Source: C-114 sp963719285
Lineage (GTDB): Bacteria > Chloroflexota > Limnocylindria > Limnocylindrales > CSP1-4
Direction: 5' to 3'
Assembly: GCA_963719285.1 (NCBI GenBank)
Contig: CAVRBO010000003.1
Span: forward strand, 342,331-406,330
Length of the DNA stretch: 64,000 nucleotides
Part shown: in pieces, positions 58,983 to 64,000 of the stretch
Layout: the number at the start of each line of letters is the position of its first letter
Numbering within the stretch: the first letter of the stretch is position 1
Program-made: the position numbers and the translations under genes
Notes under the pieces: model-generated
What the model saw: only the letters and a program-made list of their open reading frames with translations
Told to the model about the DNA's origin: nothing
Databases searched by the model: none

Positions 58983-59040
58983 GGGCGCCGTCGGCCACGC
59001 CTCGCCGTCGTTCACCCACGCTGGCCGAGCCGATCGGGCC

Positions 59041-59046
59041 TACGAT
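59041..59046 (+). promoter_or_regulatory. -10-like TACGAT
   Basis: TACGAT one base before an unused GTG (59048). Transcription would start near 59053, so translation more likely begins at GTG 59090, which has GGGAG seven bases upstream. Confidence 0.35.
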
Positions 59047-59089
59047 CGTGGCGCGCCATCGCCGCGGCACCAAGGGACGGGAGACGATC

Positions 59090-59455
59090 GTGCTCGAGCA
59101 CAGCAAGGCCTTCAGTGGCTTCTCGGTCGACGACATCGCGGCCGCGAAGCGGTTCTACGGGGAGACGCTCGGTCTGCGGTTGTCCGAGGCGAACGGGCTG
59201 CTCCGGCTCCACGTCGATGGCAACACGGATACGGTCATCTACCCCAAACCCGACCACGTTCCCGCCACGTTCACGATCCTGAACTTCCCGGTCGACGACA
59301 TCGAGGCCGCCGTGGACGCGCTCGTGGCACGCGGGGTCGCGTTCGAGCACTACGACTGGGTCGATGAGCGCGGGATCAACCGCCGCGGCGGACCGCCGAT
59401 CGCCTGGTTCAAGGACCCGGCCGGCAACATCCTGTCCGTGCTCCAGGAGGGCTGA
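59090..59455 (+). CDS. VOC family protein
   Basis: 121 residues from GTG 59090. HSKAFSGFSVDDIAAAKRFYGETLGLRLSE and VDDIEAAVDALVARGVAFEHYDW, ending PIAWFKDPAGNILSVLQE, give both VOC modules and the terminal Glu metal ligand. Members here are often labelled glyoxalase; activity unknown. The DinB-like gene follows after three bases. Confidence 0.85.
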   Translation: MLEHSKAFSGFSVDDIAAAKRFYGETLGLRLSEANGLLRLHVDGNTDTVIYPKPDHVPATFTILNFPVDDIEAAVDALVARGVAFEHYDWVDERGINRRGGPPIAWFKDPAGNILSVLQEG

Positions 59456-59458
59456 TCG

Positions 59459-59902
59459 ATGACCCACGTGACGGAGAACGCCGCTGCCCGGCAACGGATC
59501 CTCTCGTTGGTCGCCTCGCTGGATGACGCGGCGATGGCCGTCCCGGACAGCGATGGATGGACGATCGCCGCACAGTTCGCCCATCTCTCGTTCTGGGATC
59601 GCGTCCACGTCGGGCGGCTGCGCGCTGCGCTCGACGGCGGCATGGATCTCCCGACGCCCGTGCCGCTCGACGTCATCCACGCCGTGAACGACTCGGGACT
59701 GCACGGCTGGCGGTCGATCCCCGGTCGAGCAGCGGTGGCGCTCTTCAGCGACGCCTCGGCAGAGGTCGACGCGTACCTCGCGACGCTGGAACCGGCCGTG
59801 GTCGAGCGCATCCAGGCCGCCGGGATCGGCCGTCATGTCGAGCGGTACCGCCACCGGACGGAGCATGGCGAAGCGATCGAGGCGGCCGTCCACCGGTCCT
59901 AG
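59459..59902 (+). CDS. DinB/mycothiol-dependent isomerase-like protein
   Basis: 147 residues. Helical bundle with SDGWTIAAQFAHLSFWDRVHVGRL (first His) and YRHRTEHGEAIEAAVHRS (last His) at the expected DinB_2/MDMPI positions. It is likely a metal-dependent small-molecule transferase or isomerase. ATG 59459 directly follows the VOC gene, with GGAGGGCTGATC as ribosome site. It converges on the ECF41 gene 53 bases later. Confidence 0.75.
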   Translation: MTHVTENAAARQRILSLVASLDDAAMAVPDSDGWTIAAQFAHLSFWDRVHVGRLRAALDGGMDLPTPVPLDVIHAVNDSGLHGWRSIPGRAAVALFSDASAEVDAYLATLEPAVVERIQAAGIGRHVERYRHRTEHGEAIEAAVHRS

Positions 59903-59955
59903 GCGGTCATCACAGCGCGACCTGGACGTGGCCTGCGGGCCGGACTCGTTCCCGG

Positions 59956-60840
59956 TCAGGCGCTCGTGCCGGCGTCCGACAGGCCGCCGAGCTTCGCCGG
60001 ATCGGCGATGAGGTCGATGGCCGTGATCCGCCCGTTGGCGACCGTGAAGGCCGCCACGATCGTGGGCTGATCCGGGGCCTGCAGGACCGCACCGGGGCCG
60101 CCGTTGACGATGACGGCCCGGGCGAGCGTCGCGAACCGGGTGCCGAAGATCCGGGCCTGCCCGGCGACGGCGAGCGCGCCCACGACCGTCGGCCGGGCCA
60201 GTGGGCCCGACCCGCCGCCGTCGGAGCGGAGGACGACGTCAGGGTCGAGGACGCGGAGGAGCGCCTCGAGGTCGCCTGACCGCGCCGCGACGAGGAACGC
60301 ATCGACGACGCCGCGCTGGACGGTCAGGTCCGCGTCCGGGTCCGGCGCGCCCGCTCGAACGCGCCGTCGCGCCCGGCTGGCCAATTGCCGCGTGGCGGCC
60401 GGAGATCGGCCCACGACGTCGGCCACTTCGTCGAACGGGACCGCGAAGACGTCGTGCAGGACGAACGCGAGTCGCTCGGCCGGAGTGAGGGTCTCGAGCA
60501 CGATGAGCAGCGCGAGCCCGACGGAATCGGCCAGGACGACGTCGCCCTCCGGGTCATCCTCGTTCGCCGGGCTGACGACCGGCTCGGGCAGCCACGTCCC
60601 GGCGTACCGCTCGTGCCGGGAGCGGCGCGCACGCAGCATGTCGAGGCAGATACGGCCCACGACGACGGTCAGCCAGCCACGGAGGTCGTCGTTGCCCGGG
60701 TCGCGTCGATCGAGCCTGGCCCAGCTCTCCTGGACGGCGTCGTCGGCCTCCGTGAGCGAACCCAGCATCCGGTAGGCGACGCCTCGGAGATACGGTCGCT
60801 GACGTTCGAACTCCTGCGCGAGCCAGTCGCGTCGATCCAC
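59956..60840 (-). CDS. ECF41-family (SigJ-like) RNA polymerase sigma factor
   Basis: 294 residues from GTG 60840. Region 2: YLRGVAYRMLGSLTEADDAVQESWARLDR; WLTVVVGRICLDMLRARRSRHERYAG; region 4: LETLTPAERLAFVLHDVFAVPFDEVADVVGRSPAATRQLASRARRRV. The last 115 residues are a SnoaL-like domain (VQRGVVDAFLVAARSGDLEALLRVLDPDVVLRSDGGG), which in ECF41 proteins acts as a fused regulatory domain in place of an anti-sigma. It diverges from the deazaflavin oxidoreductase, a typical target-type gene of this group. Confidence 0.93.
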   Translation of the reverse strand: MDRRDWLAQEFERQRPYLRGVAYRMLGSLTEADDAVQESWARLDRRDPGNDDLRGWLTVVVGRICLDMLRARRSRHERYAGTWLPEPVVSPANEDDPEGDVVLADSVGLALLIVLETLTPAERLAFVLHDVFAVPFDEVADVVGRSPAATRQLASRARRRVRAGAPDPDADLTVQRGVVDAFLVAARSGDLEALLRVLDPDVVLRSDGGGSGPLARPTVVGALAVAGQARIFGTRFATLARAVIVNGGPGAVLQAPDQPTIVAAFTVANGRITAIDLIADPAKLGGLSDAGTSA

Positions 60841-61007
60841 CGGTCACCCCTGTTCGTGTGCGCGTGTCATCGGGGGAACGCATCCGCCACGTCGACTGTG
60901 ACACGGCACCTCGCCCGTGGGCCGGTCACATCCGACGGGCGGGCTCCGTTCCCCCATCGACGAGCCATGGATCCCCGGCGCTCGCACTCGAAGCAGGAGT
61001 CTCCGCC

Positions 61008-61481
61008 ATGACCACCGACGCCGCACCGCAGGCCCGCCGCATCCCGTCGATCGTGCAGACCCTCAACCCGCTCGTCCGCCGCCTCCTGCGGACCGGCATG
61101 CCGATGGGCCCGAACGCGCTCCTGACCGTCCGCGGCCGGACGAGCGGGGTCCCGCGGACGTTCCCGGTCACGCTCCTCGAGACCGGCGGCGAGCGCTACG
61201 TGTTCTCCGCCTTCGGGGAGGTGAACTGGGTCCACAACCTCCGCGCGGCCGGAGGGGCGACGATCAAACGCGGGCGCCGGAGCGAGGAGGTCGTGGCGAT
61301 CGAGCTGTCATCCGACGCGGCTGCCCCCATCCTGCGGGCCGCCCTCACGAGCGTACTCAAGGTCAAGGTCCTCGGGCCGATGATCGGTGGCTGGTACGGC
61401 GTGACCGCAGATTCCACGGTCGCGGACTACCTCGCCTCGGCCCGCGCGCATCCCGGGTTCGAGTTGCGCTCTGCCGGCTGA
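61008..61481 (+). CDS. nitroreductase-family deazaflavin-dependent oxidoreductase
   Basis: 157 residues. GPNALLTVRGRTSGVPRTFPVTLLE carries the R-x-SG-x-x-R-x-x-P motif of Ddn-like F420/FMN-binding split-barrel proteins; WVHNLRAAGGATIKRGRR is the second cofactor segment. These enzymes reduce quinones or other substrates with F420H2. ATG 61008 has CAGGAG upstream. Diverges from the ECF41 sigma gene across 167 bases. Confidence 0.85.
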   Translation: MTTDAAPQARRIPSIVQTLNPLVRRLLRTGMPMGPNALLTVRGRTSGVPRTFPVTLLETGGERYVFSAFGEVNWVHNLRAAGGATIKRGRRSEEVVAIELSSDAAAPILRAALTSVLKVKVLGPMIGGWYGVTADSTVADYLASARAHPGFELRSAG

Positions 61482-61571
61482 GCCGCACGGACCGCCAGCT
61501 GCGGCCGTCCGAGGGTCGTGGAACCGGCTCGCGAGTGACCGATGGCTTGCGGACCCGGCGCTCGAGGGGCC

Positions 61572-61577
61572 TAGAAT
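61572..61577 (+). promoter_or_regulatory. -10-like TAGAAT
   Basis: TAGAAT (five of six consensus) 46 bases before ATG 61624. Confidence 0.4.
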
Positions 61578-61623
61578 GGTCGCGGCTTGAGGCCTTCGAG
61601 TCGTGACAATTCGGTGGGGGCCG

Positions 61624-62133
61624 ATGTCGATCGCATTCGCTGCCTATACGTCAACGGGGCTGGTCCAGGGCGAAGTCGCCGAGGGCGATCGGCTCCACGA
61701 CCTCCTCGAGACGAGTGACTCGATCACCCTCCGACGGCCGGCTCGTCGGGGGCTGGATGGCGAGGTCGTGCCCGCCGGACCCGAGATCTCGGAACGGACC
61801 GAGGACCTGCTCCTGGTCGTGGCACCGCCCGAGACCGTGCTGACGCCTCATTCGGCCTGGCACGAGCTCGAGCTCGTCGTCGGCCCTTACGCGGTCCGGG
61901 CCGACCTGCCCACGCTCCCGGGCTTCGACCCGGCCAAGTCATTGGCCCGCCCCAGCGGGACGTTCGTTCTGGTGGCCAATGCGAGGATCGGGCTCGCGGG
62001 CGACCCCGCCGAGCTTCGCGAGGTCGGTGACGCCTGGCTCAACCGCTATGCCGTGGAGCGGGTCGAAGCGGCGTTCGAGATGCGTGTCTACTTCCCTGGC
62101 GCACAGATGATCGTGGTGCCGGGCGCCCAATGA
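61624..62133 (+). CDS. orphan protein, unassigned
   Basis: 169 residues from ATG 61624; GTG 61603 is also in frame. The N-terminus is regular (SIAFAAYTSTGLVQGEVAEGDRLHDLLETSD), the middle repeats a 'VLTP/VVGPYAVRADLP' beta pattern, and the C-terminus is EAAFEMRVYFPGAQMIVVPGAQ. No Cys or membrane segment. I recognise no family. It converges with the deoxyribosyltransferase after four bases. Confidence 0.65.
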   Translation: MSIAFAAYTSTGLVQGEVAEGDRLHDLLETSDSITLRRPARRGLDGEVVPAGPEISERTEDLLLVVAPPETVLTPHSAWHELELVVGPYAVRADLPTLPGFDPAKSLARPSGTFVLVANARIGLAGDPAELREVGDAWLNRYAVERVEAAFEMRVYFPGAQMIVVPGAQ

Positions 62134-62137
62134 TTCG

Positions 62138-62566
62138 TCATCGCGAGGCGCTATCCAGCCGGCCGAGCGCATCGAGGACCTCGGCCACGACGCGGGCCAG
62201 CGGCACGAACGGCAGGTCGAGCCGGATCGTGGCGGACTCCGCGAGCATCGCGTTGTACGGCGCCCCACTCCCCGCCTGTGCGCGCAAGTCCGTCCGGACC
62301 AGGAGGATCGGCTTCTTGCCGTAGGCGTAGCCGCACTCCCAGGCGGTGCCCGAGTCGGGATCCGGGCCATCCATGATCGCCACGAGCGCGTCCGCCCAGT
62401 CGATGCCGCCGATGTCCGTGCTGAAGATGCCCGGCGCGTCCATGCCCGGCTCCTGGTCCTGCGGCAGGAAGACCTCGTGTCCCGCGTCGCGAAGGGCCGT
62501 CGCGAGATCGTCGTTCCAGGTCCGTTCGGCGGACGTGAAGAGCGGCCCGGCGAAGTACAGCTTCAT
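62138..62566 (-). CDS. nucleoside 2-deoxyribosyltransferase
   Basis: 142 residues. KLYFAGPLFTSAERTWNDDLATALRDAG matches the family start (Y-x-A-x-P-L-F), and DWADALVAIMDGPDPDSGTAWECGYAYGKKPILLVRTD holds the catalytic Asp and Glu. It exchanges bases on deoxynucleosides or hydrolyses deoxynucleotides (RCL-like). It follows the OsmC gene by four bases. No ribosome site is obvious, so coupling is likely. Confidence 0.88.
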   Translation of the reverse strand: MKLYFAGPLFTSAERTWNDDLATALRDAGHEVFLPQDQEPGMDAPGIFSTDIGGIDWADALVAIMDGPDPDSGTAWECGYAYGKKPILLVRTDLRAQAGSGAPYNAMLAESATIRLDLPFVPLARVVAEVLDALGRLDSASR

Positions 62567-62570
62567 CGAG

Positions 62571-63116
62571 TCAAGTCGTCTCGACGTCGACTGTCATCGG
62601 GACCGCCCGCCGCACTGCATCGACCACCGGACAGTGATCGACGCCCCAGCGCGCGATGTCCTCCAGGTCGGTCGAGTCGACTCCCTCGGCCGACAGCACG
62701 ATCGAGACATGTCCGCGGAGTGGACCCGCGGGGATCGATGGGTCCATGCCGAGGATGCCCCGATCGTCGGAGACGGAGTCGACCGTGACGATCAATGTCC
62801 GCAGGTAGACACCGAGTGCCGCCGCGCGCATCGCCACGACCGTGGCGACGCAGCTTGCCTGGGCGGCACGAAACAGCCATCCAGCCGACGCTGCTGAGTC
62901 GGTCCCGCCCACGGACGCCGGCATGTCCGTGAAGACGGCTGCCCCGGTCGGGCCGGCGGTCCTCACTCGAAGCCCGTCCACGATCGTCGCGGTCGCCACG
63001 GAGTCCGTATATGACGCTTCCTCCGGGTGCTGCCCGAGATAGCCGGTCGCCGCATCGAGTGCCGCGCGAATCCCGTCCATCGAATGACCCTCCCGCAACA
63101 AGGCCCGATCCGTCAT
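62571..63116 (-). CDS. OsmC family protein
   Basis: 181 residues. The two redox Cys lie in RAAQASCVATVVAMRAA and IARWGVDHCPVVDAVRR, the usual OsmC/Ohr spacing, with a beta sheet start (SYTDSVATATIVDGLRVRT). OsmC proteins are thiol peroxidases for organic hydroperoxides. ATG 63116 gives a long start; ATG 63080 (MDGIRAAL) may be more realistic. First gene of a two-gene unit with the deoxyribosyltransferase. Confidence 0.85.
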   Translation of the reverse strand: MTDRALLREGHSMDGIRAALDAATGYLGQHPEEASYTDSVATATIVDGLRVRTAGPTGAAVFTDMPASVGGTDSAASAGWLFRAAQASCVATVVAMRAAALGVYLRTLIVTVDSVSDDRGILGMDPSIPAGPLRGHVSIVLSAEGVDSTDLEDIARWGVDHCPVVDAVRRAVPMTVDVETT

Positions 63117-63205
63117 GGTGCTCGCGGCGGCCGGATGCCGAGACGCTTCCGCTGCTGCCTACTATGCGCTGCACCCGTCGGGAGACAGTCCGCCCCTGGC
63201 ATGGA

Positions 63206-63937
63206 TCACTCGCCGGCGCCACCCTCGGGGAGGAGGGAGCCGGGCCGAACGAGGGGCGTGCGAAGCACCGGCCGGAACCCCTCCGCGTAACGAACGCTGC
63301 ACTGGATACCGCGTAGTCGGCCGACCGCCTCTGCATGCGTCACGAGATCCCACCCGGTGATGTTCGGTTGGCTCAGCATCTGCGATGCATGGAGCTTGAG
63401 CAGGTCGCACTTCTGGGCGAACACGGTGCTGATGTCGACATAGTGAGTCGGCTGAAAGTCGAGTCCGACGATGGAGTCCATGTACATCACGACCGGAGCC
63501 CGAGGCAGGGGGGCCTCACCGATGTCCAGCGTATTGATCGCGCTCAACAGAGCCGCATGCGCCGTGATCTCGCCGGCCCGGATGTGGTCGACGTTGTAGT
63601 CCGTCGGCGGCGGGGTGAGGACAAGGTCGGCGCGTACGCGGCGCAGGACGCGTGCGACCGCGACCCGTGTCTCTTGGGTGTCCATGATGAACTCGTCATC
63701 CCAGCCAAGGCAGACGTATTCGCCTCCAAGCGAAGAGGCCACGGCCGAGGCTTCTGCCATGCGGATCCGAGTGATCTCCTCGTGGGGGATAGCGGGGTCG
63801 TGCTGGCCCCCGAGATCGCCCCTCGAGATCGAGACCGTCGTGATGCGGTCTCCCCGTGCGGCGCAGAGGATCAACGTGCCGAGGCAACTCAGCTCGTCAT
63901 CCTGGTGCGCCCCGACCGACACGACGCTGAGGACCAT
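63206..63937 (-). CDS. PIG-L family deacetylase
   Basis: 243 residues. The zinc-binding first motif reads VGAHQDDELSCLGTL, where most members have AHPDDE; the Asp-Asp-Glu and His are kept. LTPPPTDYNVDHIRAGEI carries the second motif (HxxH-like), YMDSIVGLDFQPTHYVDIS follows. PIG-L enzymes remove N-acetyl groups from GlcNAc conjugates, e.g. in mycothiol, bacillithiol or lincomycin pathways. Its position near DinB-type proteins would fit low-molecular-weight thiol metabolism, but this is only suggestive. The window ends 63 bases upstream of its ATG. Confidence 0.88.
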   Translation of the reverse strand: MVLSVVSVGAHQDDELSCLGTLILCAARGDRITTVSISRGDLGGQHDPAIPHEEITRIRMAEASAVASSLGGEYVCLGWDDEFIMDTQETRVAVARVLRRVRADLVLTPPPTDYNVDHIRAGEITAHAALLSAINTLDIGEAPLPRAPVVMYMDSIVGLDFQPTHYVDISTVFAQKCDLLKLHASQMLSQPNITGWDLVTHAEAVGRLRGIQCSVRYAEGFRPVLRTPLVRPGSLLPEGGAGE

Positions 63938-64000
63938 CGGGACAAATGACCGCCTTACAAGTCTGGAGCGACATTGTGACCCGCCGAACGGAGCGCCGTG

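Noticed and set aside
1..64000. Prophage, insertion sequence or integrated element
   Set aside because: No integrase, transposase, phage structural gene, terminal repeat or marked composition change was found.
63938..64000. Start of another gene at the right edge
   Set aside because: Too short to judge; no convincing frame or motif in the last 63 bases.

Overview
The window is dense, very GC-rich bacterial chromosome (about 70% GC by eye) with many GTG starts, frequent 4-base ATGA/GTGA stop-start overlaps, and no phage, insertion sequence, CRISPR array or plasmid gene. The mix of genes is typical of a free-living heterotroph: histidine and threonine catabolism, an S53 peptidase, DUF3105, a PASTA kinase, ECF41/ECF42 sigma factors, deazaflavin-type oxidoreductase and DinB-like proteins. 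Together with the small interspersed operons it is reminiscent of uncultured Chloroflexota (Limnocylindria/Ellin6529-like); this placement is an impression, not a demonstration. Two genes carry single-base frame breaks, which could be real or assembly errors.

Layout. 1-7.4 kb: an end of a gene, a secreted CSC-start protein, a histidine phosphatase/MFS pair, and a minus-strand membrane operon DedA - PrsW-like intramembrane protease - membrane-anchored S53 peptidase (frame broken). 7.4-19.8 kb: the histidine degradation pathway hutH, hutU, ftcD, hutI, all on plus, but scattered among a GNAT protein, a VOC protein, an anchored orphan, a GT-C-like membrane protein and an opposing pair of paralogous MFS exporters preceded by an operator-like inverted repeat. 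19.8-25.2 kb: MBL-fold protein, a zincin lipoprotein, argS and a GT39 membrane glycosyltransferase. 25.2-25.6 kb is the only long gene-free stretch and holds a duplicated 37-base hairpin repeat. 25.6-32.6 kb: a Thr-rich surface protein, then a coupled minus-strand operon FAH-fold hydrolase - tdh - kbl - PHP phosphatase - MBL hydrolase (threonine to glycine plus acetyl-CoA), and a DUF3105 protein.

32.6-45.2 kb: methyltransferase, tRNA-Glu(UUC), VOC, orphans, a DMT transporter, galU, a PASTA-domain Ser/Thr kinase, an anchored Ig-like protein and the folate operon folC-folP-folB. 45.2-49.2 kb: a minus-strand envelope-stress style operon of OmpR-type regulator, histidine kinase (frame broken) and HtrA-like protease. 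49.3-53.4 kb: ribosomal protein L25 (CTC type), an ATP-dependent DNA ligase and a separate LigD-type polymerase. 53.6-64 kb: an ECF42 sigma factor with its DGPF/YCII partner, AlkA, GNAT, M19 dipeptidase, DinB proteins, ECF41 sigma factor, deazaflavin oxidoreductase, nucleoside deoxyribosyltransferase, OsmC and a PIG-L deacetylase.

A recurring regulatory theme is a TANNNT or CAGAAT -10-like hexamer ending only 6-9 bases before the start codon, implying that many genes here make leaderless mRNAs; other genes have a normal leader with a GGAGG-type ribosome binding site.
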